Shown: positions 42,400 to 51,093 of the stretch, piece by piece
Position numbering within the stretch: position 1 is the stretch's first letter
How the letters are laid out: each line of letters opens with the position of its first letter
DNA from: Streptomyces filipinensis
GTDB taxonomy: Bacteria > Actinomycetota > Actinomycetes > Streptomycetales > Streptomycetaceae
Assembly (NCBI RefSeq): GCF_014649495.1
Contig: NZ_BMTD01000006.1
Coordinates: forward strand, 248,001 to 312,000
Reading direction: 5' to 3'
DNA length: 64,000 nucleotides
Translations under genes and position numbers: made by a program
The notes under the pieces: generated by a model
Databases searched by the model: none
Told to the model about the DNA's origin: nothing
What the model saw: the letters and a program-made list of their open reading frames with translations, nothing else

Positions 42400-43752
42400 T
42401 CACAGTTCGAACGACTCGTGGTGGATACGACGGTCCGGCACCCCGGCCGCCCGGAGCGCCTCGTACACGTCCCGCGCGAAGCCGTCCGGCCCGCACAGGT
42501 AGACGTCGTGGCCGGCCAGCCCGGGGAAGGTCGCGCGCAGCGACTCCGCCGTGAGGGGCGGGCGCTCGCCCCCGGGACCGTTCAGCGCGTACAGCACCTG
42601 TGCGCCGCGCCAGCGGGCGATCGCCTCCAGCTCGCCGCCCAGCGCCAGGTCCTCGACCCGGCGCGCCCGGTACAGCAGGGTGACCTCGCCGGGCAGCGTC
42701 TCGAACAGTGCACGCAGCGGGGTGACCCCGACACCGGCCGCGATCAGCAGGCAGCGGTGGCCGGCGGCACGGTCGGCGGTCAGCGAGCCGTACGGACCCT
42801 CCGCCCACACCCGGGTGCCGGGCCGCAGCAGCGCGACGGCCGCGCTGTGGCCGCCGAGCGCCTTGACCGTGATGCGCAGGCGGTCCGGGCGCGGCGGCGC
42901 GGACAGCGAGTACGGCGTCGACGTCCAGCCCAGGCCCGCGCCGAGGAACCGCCAGCGCAGGAACTGCCCCGGCCGCGCGCCGAGTTCGTCGAGGTGCCGC
43001 CCGCGCACGACGACCGAGTACACCCCCGGGGCCTCCTGGTGCACCGACTCCACCCGCAGCCGGTGGCGCCGGTTGAGCCGGACCGGGGCGAGGATCCGGA
43101 ACCACAGCACCAGGGCCGCGACGCCCAGGTAGAGCGCGTACCACAGGGCGGTCGCGACCGGCTTGCCGTTGAACTCGTTCCCCAGCGTCAGCTGGTGGAA
43201 GAAGGCGAGGAAGACGGCCGCGTACGTCAGCAGGTGGACGTGGTACCAGAACTCGTGGCTGGTGCGGCGGCGCACCGCCCGGGCCGAGGTGATCCCCACC
43301 GCGCACAGGATCACCGTGCCGGCGGTGGCCTTGAGCATGTCCGGGTAGTCCAGGACGACGGTCACCGTCTCGTGCCAGAACGAGGCCCGGTCCTGCGCCG
43401 CGTACCCGGCGAGGACCAGCACGGTGTGCGCGACGAGCAGGCAGACCGTGTACCGGCCGGCCATCGCGTGCCAGCGGGCCACCCGGTCCGAGCCGATCCG
43501 CCTCTCCAGCAGCGGCACCCGCGCCATCAGGCCGACGAGCACCGCGCAGGCGTACCCGCACAGCAGCCCGGCGATCCGCCCGGCGCCGGTCAGCCAGCCG
43601 GCCGTACCGACCACGGATCCGGTGTCCGCCCACCAGAGCGCGGTCACGGCCGCCGTCCCCGCCCACAGCACGGCCAGCACGGGCCCCGCGGGGGAGCGCC
43701 GTGCGGTCACGGGCACGGGCGGGGCCGCGTGCCGCGCGTCCACGGTGGTCAT
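42400..43752 (-). CDS. Ferric-reductase-like transmembrane flavoprotein, copy 2
   Basis: The 450-residue paralogue of the protein at 40486-41868 has the same plan: six helices with AGRYTVCLLVAHTVLVL and YHVHLLTYAAVFLAFFHQL, a FAD motif (TPYSLSAPP), a pyridine-nucleotide domain (IAAGVGVTPLRALFE, DVYLCGPDGFA) and the C-terminal RRIHHESFEL, nearly identical in both copies. The ATG at 43752 is chosen by similarity; the frame is open further upstream. It is the first gene of the minus-strand run and is divergent from the response regulator. Confidence 0.9.
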   Translation of the reverse strand: MTTVDARHAAPPVPVTARRSPAGPVLAVLWAGTAAVTALWWADTGSVVGTAGWLTGAGRIAGLLCGYACAVLVGLMARVPLLERRIGSDRVARWHAMAGRYTVCLLVAHTVLVLAGYAAQDRASFWHETVTVVLDYPDMLKATAGTVILCAVGITSARAVRRRTSHEFWYHVHLLTYAAVFLAFFHQLTLGNEFNGKPVATALWYALYLGVAALVLWFRILAPVRLNRRHRLRVESVHQEAPGVYSVVVRGRHLDELGARPGQFLRWRFLGAGLGWTSTPYSLSAPPRPDRLRITVKALGGHSAAVALLRPGTRVWAEGPYGSLTADRAAGHRCLLIAAGVGVTPLRALFETLPGEVTLLYRARRVEDLALGGELEAIARWRGAQVLYALNGPGGERPPLTAESLRATFPGLAGHDVYLCGPDGFARDVYEALRAAGVPDRRIHHESFEL

Positions 43753-43975
43753 CAGTCGCTGTCCCTTCGTCCGGCGTACCTGGTCCGGCGTACCGGGCCA
43801 CTGTGCGCGGCGAAGCTCTGAACCACCTCTGAGAGCCCCCCTGACCAGGCATTTCAAAGGAGACTCAGAGGAGATTCCCAGCCCGCGTTCAGCAAGCGGG
43901 TGAGCGCACTCACAGAAAACTCAGAGGGTGGGCGGTACGTCCCACTCCGCCACCTGGGTGATGCTGGTAGGCGCG
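43753..43975. promoter_or_regulatory. Divergent promoter region, reductase operon / two-component system
   Basis: This 223-bp gap contains repeats of ACTCAGAG (43861-43878 and 43918-43927) and inverse copies CTCTGA (43815-43836), with TTCAGCAAGCGGGTGAGC between them. Spaced direct repeats are usual binding sites of OmpR-type response regulators, so the adjacent regulator may bind here and control both directions. Hexamers for the promoters are not clear. Confidence 0.45.
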
Positions 43976-44716
43976 ATGAACACCACCCGTTCCGGCCGCC
44001 CGGCCCTCACCCGCCCCGACGGCACCCCGCTGCGCGTCCTCGTCGTCGACGACGACCCCGACCTCGCGGAGGTGCTCACCGGTGCCCTGCGCTACGAGGG
44101 CTGGGAGGTGCGCGCGGCCGGCGACGGTGTCTCGGCCCTGACCACCGCGCGCGAGTTGCTGCCCGACGCCGTCGTCCTGGACGTGATGCTCCCGGACACC
44201 GACGGCTTCGCCGTGCTGCGCCGCCTGCACGGGGTGAAGCCCGACGTCTGTGTGCTCTTCCTCACGGCCCGGGACGCGGTCGAGGACCGGATCGCGGGCA
44301 TCACGGCGGGCGGCGACGACTACGTCACCAAGCCCTTCAGCCTGGAGGAGGTCGTCGCCCGGCTGCGCGGCCTGCTGCGCCGGGCGGGCATGGCGCGTCA
44401 GCTGGAGGAGGGGCCGCGCCTCGCCGTGGGCGACCTGGTGATGGACGAGGAGGCCCGGGAGGTCACCCGGGCCGGCGAACTGATCGAACTCTCGCCCACG
44501 GAGTTCGAACTGCTCCGCTTCCTCATGCGCAACCCGCGCCGGGTCCTGAGCAAGGCGCAGATACTCGACCGGGTGTGGTCGTACGACTTCGGGGGCCGCG
44601 CCCATGTCGTGGAGCTGTACATCTCCTACCTGCGCAAGAAGGTCGACGCGGGTCGCGAGCCCATGATCCACACCGTGCGCGGTGCCGGCTACGTCCTGAA
44701 GCCGGTGACCAAGTGA
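43976..44716 (+). CDS. OmpR-family response regulator
   Basis: The 246-residue regulator has a receiver domain (phospho-acceptor Asp69 in VVLDVMLPD, Lys in VTKPFSLEE) and a winged-helix output domain (LSPTEFELLRFLMRNPRRVLSKAQILDRVW, then HVVELYISYLRKKVD). Earlier in-frame starts exist at 43928 and 43961; the ATG at 43976 gives the usual N-terminal length. Its stop overlaps the kinase GTG. Position suggests control of the divergent flavoprotein operon. Confidence 0.92.
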   Translation: MNTTRSGRPALTRPDGTPLRVLVVDDDPDLAEVLTGALRYEGWEVRAAGDGVSALTTARELLPDAVVLDVMLPDTDGFAVLRRLHGVKPDVCVLFLTARDAVEDRIAGITAGGDDYVTKPFSLEEVVARLRGLLRRAGMARQLEEGPRLAVGDLVMDEEAREVTRAGELIELSPTEFELLRFLMRNPRRVLSKAQILDRVWSYDFGGRAHVVELYISYLRKKVDAGREPMIHTVRGAGYVLKPVTK

Positions 44717-46185
44717 GCCGGCTGCCCCGCCCGCCCCGGCCGGCGTGGCCCCGCACCCTGCGCGCCCGTCTCACCGCCGGCCTGGTGGTGCTGCTGGCGG
44801 TGAGCTGCGCGGCCGTGGGCCTGGCCGCCGTCGTCGAGCTGAACGGCTTCCTCACCCAGCGCCTGGACGAGCAGCTCGCCCAGGTCGGCACCCGCTTTCC
44901 CGAGAGCCTGGAACACAACGGCAGGCTGCCGGACGATCACGACGGGGACGAGCACGGTGACACCCGCCGGATGGCGACCGGCACCTTCGGGGCGCGCCTG
45001 CTGAACGGCCGGGTCACCAACAAGGGCCTCATCCGGGGCGGTGACCCGTCCGCCGACCTGGGCGTCGGACTGACGGCCCGGGACAGCGAACGCCTGGCCC
45101 GGGTGCCGGCCGACGGCCGGCCCCACACCGTCGAACTGTCCGCCCTGGACGACTACCGCGTCATCGCCTCCGCCGGCCGGGACGGGGACGTGCTGATCGT
45201 CGGCCTGCCGCTGGAGCCGGTGCAGGCCACGGTCCACCGGCTGGAACTGGTCGCCGCGAGCGTCTTCGGCCTGGCCCTGGTGGTGACCGGCGTGGCCGGG
45301 GCCCTCTGGGTGCGCTGGTCGCTGCGGCCGCTCAGCCGGGTCGCCGCCACCGCCACCCGGGTCAGTGAGCTTCCGCTGGCCAGCGGGGAGGTGGCGCTGC
45401 CGGCGCGCGCTCCGGACGCCGACCCGGACGGTGAGGTCGGCCGGGTCGCCGGCGCCTTCAACCGGATGCTCGGCCATGTCGAGGACGCGCTGACCAAACG
45501 GCACGCCAGCGAGGAGCGGCTGCGCCGCTTCGCCGCGGACGCCAGCCACGAGCTGCGCACCCCGGTCGCCTCGGTCCGTGGCCACGCCGAACTGGCGCTC
45601 CTGCATCCGGGCCCGGTACCCCCCGAGGTGACCCGCGCCCTGCACCGCATCACGGCCGAGTCGGCCCGCATGGGCGAGATGGTCGACGACCTGCTCCTGC
45701 TGGCCCGGCTCGACGCCGGCCGGCCCCTGGAGCGCCGGCCCGTCGACCTCACCCACCTGGTCCTGGACGCGGTCACCGACGCGCGCGCCACCGGCCCCGA
45801 CCACCGCTGGACCCTGGACCTGCCGGAGGAACCGGTGACGGTCCCGGGCGACGCCCACCGCCTCCACCAGGTGGTGGCCAACCTGTTGGCCAACGCGCGG
45901 GCGCACACACCCGTCGGCACCAAGGTGACGGTGACGCTGCAGGCCGGCGCCGACGCGGCCGTCCTGTCCGTCCACGACGACGGCCCCGGCGTCCCCGAGG
46001 GCGTCCAGCCCGATGTCTTCGAGCGCTTCACCCGGGCGGAACACCGCCGCCGAGCCGGCGCTCCCGGCGGCGGGGCGGGCCTGGGCCTGTCGATCGTGGC
46101 GGCGGTGGCGGAGGCGCACGGTGGGACGGTGGGCCTGGAGAGCAGCCCGGGCTCCACGACGTTCACGGTCCGTCTTCCGGCCTGA
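44713..46185 (+). CDS. Sensor histidine kinase with acidic/His-rich extracellular segment
   Basis: The 490-residue kinase has two transmembrane helices (about 20-41 and 178-200) around a ~135-residue sensor domain. HAMP follows, then HisKA with His279 in DASHELRTPVASVRG and HATPase (NLLANARAHTP, DDGPGVPE, GAGLGLSIVAAVAEAHGG). The sensor domain has the cluster DDHDGDEHGD (74-83), a plausible metal site. GTG 44713 overlaps the regulator stop, a normal two-component operon. Confidence 0.92.
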   Translation: MSRLPRPPRPAWPRTLRARLTAGLVVLLAVSCAAVGLAAVVELNGFLTQRLDEQLAQVGTRFPESLEHNGRLPDDHDGDEHGDTRRMATGTFGARLLNGRVTNKGLIRGGDPSADLGVGLTARDSERLARVPADGRPHTVELSALDDYRVIASAGRDGDVLIVGLPLEPVQATVHRLELVAASVFGLALVVTGVAGALWVRWSLRPLSRVAATATRVSELPLASGEVALPARAPDADPDGEVGRVAGAFNRMLGHVEDALTKRHASEERLRRFAADASHELRTPVASVRGHAELALLHPGPVPPEVTRALHRITAESARMGEMVDDLLLLARLDAGRPLERRPVDLTHLVLDAVTDARATGPDHRWTLDLPEEPVTVPGDAHRLHQVVANLLANARAHTPVGTKVTVTLQAGADAAVLSVHDDGPGVPEGVQPDVFERFTRAEHRRRAGAPGGGAGLGLSIVAAVAEAHGGTVGLESSPGSTTFTVRLPA

Positions 46186-46239
46186 GCGGACGCGAGCCCG
46201 TGCCGGCATCCCGGCTCCGCCGCGCGGGCGGACCGCACG

Positions 46240-46944
46240 TCAGTACCGGGTGAGAGCTGTGGCCCCGTCCACGGTCCCGATGGCGACATGCACCTGTTTC
46301 CCGGGCACCACCCACCGCAGGATCCGCTCCATCGCGTCCTGGGGCACGGACACACAGCCCGCCGTGGCCCCCGTTCCGTTGACGTGCAGGAAGATGCCGG
46401 CGCCGCGCCCGCGTACCGGCTTGTCGTAGTTGAAGCCGATCACGAGCGCGTACGTGTACTGCGTCGAGTACGAGACGAGGTGCTCGGACTCCGTTTCCCG
46501 GCAGTCGCCCGGCAACGGATCCACCCATCGGTTGTACGACGTCGAGTCGTTGTCCTGGCACCACCACGAACTGTCCTTCACGGCCCGGTACTCGATGCTC
46601 GTCCCGCTCGGAGCCGTCTTGATCCCGAAGCCGAACGGGACGCTGTACAGCCCCGTCGGCGTGGTGTTCGTGCCCTGGGTACGCGAGCCGCCCTCGACGA
46701 GGCCGTTCGCGCCGAACCGTGCCGGTGCCGTACCGGTCTGCACCCACTGCCCGTCCTTCAGGTCCCACCAGGTGAGCGTGCCCGAGGTGGAGTCGGCGCG
46801 GTCCGCCTGCGCGGTGATCAGCTGGCTGCCGCCGCCGGTGTCCGCCATCCGCGCGGGCAGAGGATCGGAGGCGGCACGCGCAGGGGCACCGAGCAGCGCG
46901 AGCGAGGAGGCGGACACAAGGGCGAGTACGACACCGGGGCGCAT
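46240..46944 (-). CDS. Secreted L,D-transpeptidase-fold protein
   Basis: The 234-residue exported protein has a signal peptide (about 1-24, ending ARA) and a YkuD-like catalytic motif: His187 in FLHVNG and Cys197 in GATAGCVSVP. The catalytic region fits L,D-transpeptidases that make 3-3 cross-links in peptidoglycan. It lacks recognisable peptidoglycan-binding or Ig-like domains. It starts 3 bp after the end of the upstream PNPOx-family gene and may be co-transcribed with it. Confidence 0.88.
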   Translation of the reverse strand: MRPGVVLALVSASSLALLGAPARAASDPLPARMADTGGGSQLITAQADRADSTSGTLTWWDLKDGQWVQTGTAPARFGANGLVEGGSRTQGTNTTPTGLYSVPFGFGIKTAPSGTSIEYRAVKDSSWWCQDNDSTSYNRWVDPLPGDCRETESEHLVSYSTQYTYALVIGFNYDKPVRGRGAGIFLHVNGTGATAGCVSVPQDAMERILRWVVPGKQVHVAIGTVDGATALTRY

Positions 46945-46947
46945 GGC

Positions 46948-47535
46948 TCAGACGGTAGACGGCGGAAGCGGCAACGGCAGCCCGGGTAGTCCGTCCAGGC
47001 TCGTCCCGACGTGCTCCTTCTTCTCGAAGTAGGCGCCCAGCGAGGCGTCGTCCTCGCGGGCGAAACGCTTTCCGTGCAGGTCGCGGTCCTCCTCGTACGC
47101 CATGTAGGGGACGGCGTATCCGCAGGTGTCGCGCACCAGTTCGGCGTGCACCACGATGACCGCGCGCAGGCCGTGCGCGGTGTGGTCGATGTCCGGGAAG
47201 TGGGCGAGCAGTTCTCCGAAGCGCGGGTCGTCGCGGAAGACCGGCTCGCCCCGGCCGTGCACGCGCACGATGTTCGGGGGGCCCTGGAAGGCGCACCACA
47301 TCAGGGTGATGCGGCCGTTCTCCCTGAGGTGGGCGATGGTCTCCGCGTTGGAGCCGGCGAAGTCCAGGTAGGCGACGGTCAGTCCGTCGATCACGGCGAA
47401 GGAGCCCCGCAGGCCCTTGGGGGAGAGGTTGACCGTGCCGTCGCCGGCCAGCGGGGCGGTCGCGGTGAAGAAGACGGGCTGCTCCTCGATGAACGTCCGG
47501 AGCCTGCCGTCGATGCGTTCATAAGTCTTTCCCAT
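46948..47535 (-). CDS. Pyridoxamine 5'-phosphate oxidase-family flavin-binding protein
   Basis: The 195-residue protein has the split-barrel PNPOx pattern: FIEEQPVFFTATAPLAGDGTVNLSPKGL, then NAETIAHLRENGRITLMWCAFQGPPNIVRVHGRG. Members bind FMN or F420 and many are of unknown role. On the minus strand GATAAT ends 8 nt before the ATG at 47535, so the transcript may be almost leaderless. Confidence 0.85.
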   Translation of the reverse strand: MGKTYERIDGRLRTFIEEQPVFFTATAPLAGDGTVNLSPKGLRGSFAVIDGLTVAYLDFAGSNAETIAHLRENGRITLMWCAFQGPPNIVRVHGRGEPVFRDDPRFGELLAHFPDIDHTAHGLRAVIVVHAELVRDTCGYAVPYMAYEEDRDLHGKRFAREDDASLGAYFEKKEHVGTSLDGLPGLPLPLPPSTV

Positions 47536-47601
47536 GTCTAACGATTATCGGGGCAACTCCTTCACCCGTCTGAGGAATTCCGGAAGAGGCCGCCGTCCGG
47601 G

Positions 47602-47639
47602 CCCGCCGAGGCCGCCCGACCGGGGGCGGCCACGGCGGG
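47602..47639 (-). terminator. Strong hairpin terminator
   Basis: CCCGCCG-A-GGCCGCCC (47602-47617) pairs with GGGCGGCC-A-CGGCGGG (47624-47639) around a 6-nt loop, with a single A-A mismatch. It follows the minus-strand gene that ends at 47648. Confidence 0.7.
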
Positions 47640-47647
47640 CTGCCGCC

Positions 47648-48097
47648 TCACCGCGTGAGCGTGCAGGCGGCCAGGGGGGCGAGGCCGGTGGGTTTGGTGG
47701 TGGTGCGGCCGATGGCGATGGCGATGCGGTCGATGGTGGAGGCGCGTTTGTCCTTGAGGGGTCCGAGGATGGCGTTGTCGACGAAGTGGGGTCCGCCTTG
47801 GCCGACGCTGGTTTGCAAGCGCTTGTTGGCTTCTTGGATCTGGGTCTGGAGGAGGGCGAGGTTGCGGTCGACCTCGGCCCGGGCGGAGGCGGGCACGGCG
47901 GGCAGCCGGGAGGCGACGTCCGGGCAGGCGATCGTGCCGGGACTCGCCAGGGTGCGGGCCTGCGCGGCGCCGTCGCTCCGCGCGGGGGTTTTGGCGAGGG
48001 CCGAGCCGGCGATCACCGCGCCGGACAGCGCCACGGCGGCGGCACCGCCGATGAGTGCCACGCGACGCCTGTCGTGCTTCGGAAGAGCCCTGGACAT
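47648..48097 (-). CDS. Small secreted protein of unknown function
   Basis: The 149-residue protein has a signal peptide (about residues 10-36, VALIGGAAAVALSGAVIAGSALAK). The mature part has two Cys (CPDVASRLP and AACTLTR) that could pair, and a central amphipathic helix (SARAEVDRNLALLQTQIQEANKRLQ). I recognise no family. It is separated from the next gene by a terminator. Confidence 0.72.
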   Translation of the reverse strand: MSRALPKHDRRRVALIGGAAAVALSGAVIAGSALAKTPARSDGAAQARTLASPGTIACPDVASRLPAVPASARAEVDRNLALLQTQIQEANKRLQTSVGQGGPHFVDNAILGPLKDKRASTIDRIAIAIGRTTTKPTGLAPLAACTLTR

Positions 48098-48219
48098 ACG
48101 GATGCCTCACTTGGGTCGGATCGATGTGCGGACCACGCGGCGCCTGCGTTCGGCAGGAGATACGAGAAAGCGGTTGCATCCGTTCAACCCCTGCCCCTGA
48201 TCGATCACCCCGCCCTTGA

Positions 48220-48254
48220 TTGACGAATCATGCAGAGTTCTGCATACTCATGCA
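48220..48254 (+). promoter_or_regulatory. argG promoter with two overlapping ARG boxes
   Basis: TGCAGAGTTCTGCA (48231-48244) and TGCATACTCATGCA (48241-48254) are two 5-4-5 inverted repeats that share TGCA. They overlap a likely promoter with TTGACG (-35, 48220-48225), a 17-bp spacer and CATACT (-10, 48243-48248). A weaker half-site, TTGCAT, lies near 48173. ArgR encoded at 33801 is the expected repressor. Confidence 0.82.
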
Positions 48255-48284
48255 TGACAGCAAGTGCAGTGTGAGGAGAAACCC

Positions 48285-49478
48285 GTGACCGAGCGCGTCG
48301 TACTCGCCTATTCGGGCGGTCTGGACACCTCCGTCGCCATCGGCTGGATCGCCGAGGAGACGGGCGCCGAGGTCATCGCCGTCGCGGTGGATGTCGGTCA
48401 GGGCGGCGAGGACCTGGACGTCATCCGCAAGCGCGCCCTCGCCTGCGGTGCCGTCGAGGCCGAGGTGGCCGACGCCAGGGACGAGTTCGCCGACGAGTAC
48501 TGCCTGCCCGCGATCAAGGCCAACGCCCTCTACATGGACCGCTACCCGCTGGTCTCGGCCCTGTCCCGGCCCACGATCGTCAAGCACCTGGTCGCCGCCG
48601 CGAAGAAGCACGGCGCCACCACGGTCGCCCACGGCTGCACCGGCAAGGGCAACGACCAGGTCCGCTTCGAGGCGGGCATCGTCGCCCTCGCCCCCGACCT
48701 GAAGTGCATCGCCCCGGTCCGCGACTACGCCATGACCCGGGACAAGGCGATCGCCTTCTGCGAGGCCAGGCAGCTCCCGATCGCCACCACCAAGAAGTCC
48801 CCGTACTCCATCGACCAGAACGTCTTCGGACGCGCCGTCGAGACGGGCTTCCTGGAGGACATCTGGAACGCCCCCGTCGAGGACATCTACGAGTACACCG
48901 CCGACCCCGCCGTCCCGCGCGCGGCGGACGAGGTGGTCGTCACCTTCCAGGAGGGTGTCCCGGTCGCGATCGACGGCAGGCCCGTCACCGTCCTGCAGGC
49001 GATCCAGCAGCTCAACGAGCGCGCCGGCGCCCAGGGCGTCGGCCGGATCGACATGGTCGAGAACCGGCTCGTCGGCATCAAGTCCCGCGAGGTGTACGAG
49101 GCCCCGGGCGCGATCGCCCTGATCACCGCCCACCAGGAGCTGGAGAACGTCACCGTCGAGCGCGAACTCGCCCGCTACAAGCGGCAGGTCGAGCAGCGCT
49201 GGGGCGAACTCGTCTACGACGGCCAGTGGTTCTCCCCGCTCAAGCGCGCCCTCGACGGCTTCATCGACGAGGCCAGCCGGCACGTCAGCGGTGACATCCG
49301 GATGACCCTGCACGGCGGCCGAGCGGTCGTCACCGGCCGGCGCTCCGAGTCGTCGCTGTACGACTTCAACCTCGCCACCTACGACACCGGCGACACCTTC
49401 GACCAGGCCGCCGCCAAGGGCTTCATCGACCTCTACAGCCTGTCGTCGAAGATCGCCGCCCGGCGGGACCTCGCGTGA
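48285..49478 (+). CDS. argG: Argininosuccinate synthase
   Basis: The 397-residue enzyme joins citrulline and aspartate with ATP. Motifs: VVLAYSGGLDTSVAI (ATP pyrophosphatase P-loop) at the N-terminus, then GCTGKGNDQVRFE and SPYSIDQNVFGRAVE. GTG 48285 has GAGGAG upstream. It precedes argH by 50 bp, forming the argGH unit under ARG boxes. Confidence 0.97.
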   Translation: MTERVVLAYSGGLDTSVAIGWIAEETGAEVIAVAVDVGQGGEDLDVIRKRALACGAVEAEVADARDEFADEYCLPAIKANALYMDRYPLVSALSRPTIVKHLVAAAKKHGATTVAHGCTGKGNDQVRFEAGIVALAPDLKCIAPVRDYAMTRDKAIAFCEARQLPIATTKKSPYSIDQNVFGRAVETGFLEDIWNAPVEDIYEYTADPAVPRAADEVVVTFQEGVPVAIDGRPVTVLQAIQQLNERAGAQGVGRIDMVENRLVGIKSREVYEAPGAIALITAHQELENVTVERELARYKRQVEQRWGELVYDGQWFSPLKRALDGFIDEASRHVSGDIRMTLHGGRAVVTGRRSESSLYDFNLATYDTGDTFDQAAAKGFIDLYSLSSKIAARRDLA

Positions 49479-49528
49479 GTACGGTGCCTACGGTCCGCAC
49501 ATCCACCCCCTCTCTAGGAGCAGCGCAA

Positions 49529-50962
49529 GTGAGCAGCAACAGCGGTGACGTACGGCTCTGGGGCGCCCGTTTCGCCGACGGTCCCGCCGAGGCCCTGGCC
49601 AAGCTGTCCGCGTCCGTCCACTTCGACTGGCGGCTCGCGCCGTACGACATCGCCGGCTCGCGTGCCCACGCGCGCGTGCTGCACAAGGCGGGACTCCTCA
49701 CCGAGGACGAGCTGACCCGCATGATCGCCGGGCTCGACCAGCTGCAGGCGGACGTGGCCTCCGGCGCCTTCGTGGGCACCGTCGCCGACGAGGACGTGCA
49801 CACCGCCCTGGAGCGTGGCCTGCTGGAGCGCCTCGGCCCCGACCTCGGAGGCAAGCTGCGCGCCGGCCGCTCGCGCAACGACCAGGTGGCGACCCTCTTC
49901 CGGATGTACCTCAGGGACCAGGCCCGCACGATCGGCGGCCTGATCGCCGACCTCCAGGACGCCCTGATCGGCCTCGCCGAGGCTCACCCGGACGTGGCGA
50001 TGCCTGGCCGCACCCACCTGCAGCACGCCCAGCCGGTGCTCTTCGCCCACCACGTCCTCGCCCATGTGCAGCCCCTGTCCCGGGACGCGGAGCGCCTGCG
50101 CCAGTGGGACGACCGCACGGCGGTCTCCCCGTACGGCTCCGGCGCCCTCGCCGGCTCCTCGCTGGGCCTGGACCCGGAGGCGGTCGCGCGGGACCTCGGC
50201 TTCGAACACGGCAGCGTCGGCAACTCCATCGACGGCACGGCCTCGCGTGACTTCGTCGCCGAGTTCGCCTTCATCACCGCGATGATCGGCGTGAACCTCT
50301 CCCGGATCGCTGAGGAGATCATCATCTGGAACACGAAGGAGTTCTCCTTCGTGACCCTGCACGACGCGTTCTCCACGGGCTCGTCGATCATGCCGCAGAA
50401 GAAGAACCCGGACATCGCCGAGCTGGCGCGCGGCAAGTCCGGCCGGCTCATCGGCAATCTCACCGGTCTCCTCGCGACCCTGAAGGCCCTGCCCCTCGCG
50501 TACAACCGCGACCTGCAGGAGGACAAGGAGCCGGTCTTCGACTCCTGCGACCAGCTGCAGGTGCTGCTTCCCGCCTTCACGGGCATGATCGCCACCCTGA
50601 CGGTCAACCGCGAGCGCATGGAGGAACTGGCCCCGGCCGGCTTCTCGCTCGCCACCGACATCGCCGAGTGGCTGGTCAAGCAGGGCGTGCCGTTCCGCGT
50701 GGCGCACGAGGTCGCCGGCGAGTGCGTGAAGGTGGCCGAGGCCGAGGGCAAGGAGCTGGACGACCTCACGGACGAGCAGTTCGCGAAGATCTCCGCGCAT
50801 CTCACCCCCCAGGTGCGGTCCGTCCTCAACGTCCCGGGTGCCCTCGCCTCCCGCAACGGCCGTGGCGGCACGGCGCCGAGCGCGGTCGCGGTCCAGCTGA
50901 CCGAGGTCAAGGCGGACGTGGCGGCCCAGCACGAGTGGGCGCGGGCCAGGAAGAAGAGCTGA
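49529..50962 (+). CDS. argH: Argininosuccinate lyase
   Basis: The 477-residue fumarase-superfamily enzyme splits argininosuccinate to arginine and fumarate. The signature loop GSSIMPQKKNP is present, as are AGRSRNDQVAT and GRTHLQHAQPV. GTG 49529 is preceded by AGGAG at 8 nt. A GTG at 49475 overlapping the argG stop would add 18 residues but has no ribosome site. Confidence 0.97.
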   Translation: MSSNSGDVRLWGARFADGPAEALAKLSASVHFDWRLAPYDIAGSRAHARVLHKAGLLTEDELTRMIAGLDQLQADVASGAFVGTVADEDVHTALERGLLERLGPDLGGKLRAGRSRNDQVATLFRMYLRDQARTIGGLIADLQDALIGLAEAHPDVAMPGRTHLQHAQPVLFAHHVLAHVQPLSRDAERLRQWDDRTAVSPYGSGALAGSSLGLDPEAVARDLGFEHGSVGNSIDGTASRDFVAEFAFITAMIGVNLSRIAEEIIIWNTKEFSFVTLHDAFSTGSSIMPQKKNPDIAELARGKSGRLIGNLTGLLATLKALPLAYNRDLQEDKEPVFDSCDQLQVLLPAFTGMIATLTVNRERMEELAPAGFSLATDIAEWLVKQGVPFRVAHEVAGECVKVAEAEGKELDDLTDEQFAKISAHLTPQVRSVLNVPGALASRNGRGGTAPSAVAVQLTEVKADVAAQHEWARARKKS

Positions 50963-51093
50963 GCCGCGGCGCCGCTCAAGCCACAGCGCACCCGCAGCCG
51001 CCGACGCACCGCACGAACCCGGCTCTGAGGCGAAGGTCATCACGGGTTACGTTGGTCGGGAGCCGTACCGGAGCCGACCGAACGGAGCCCGCG

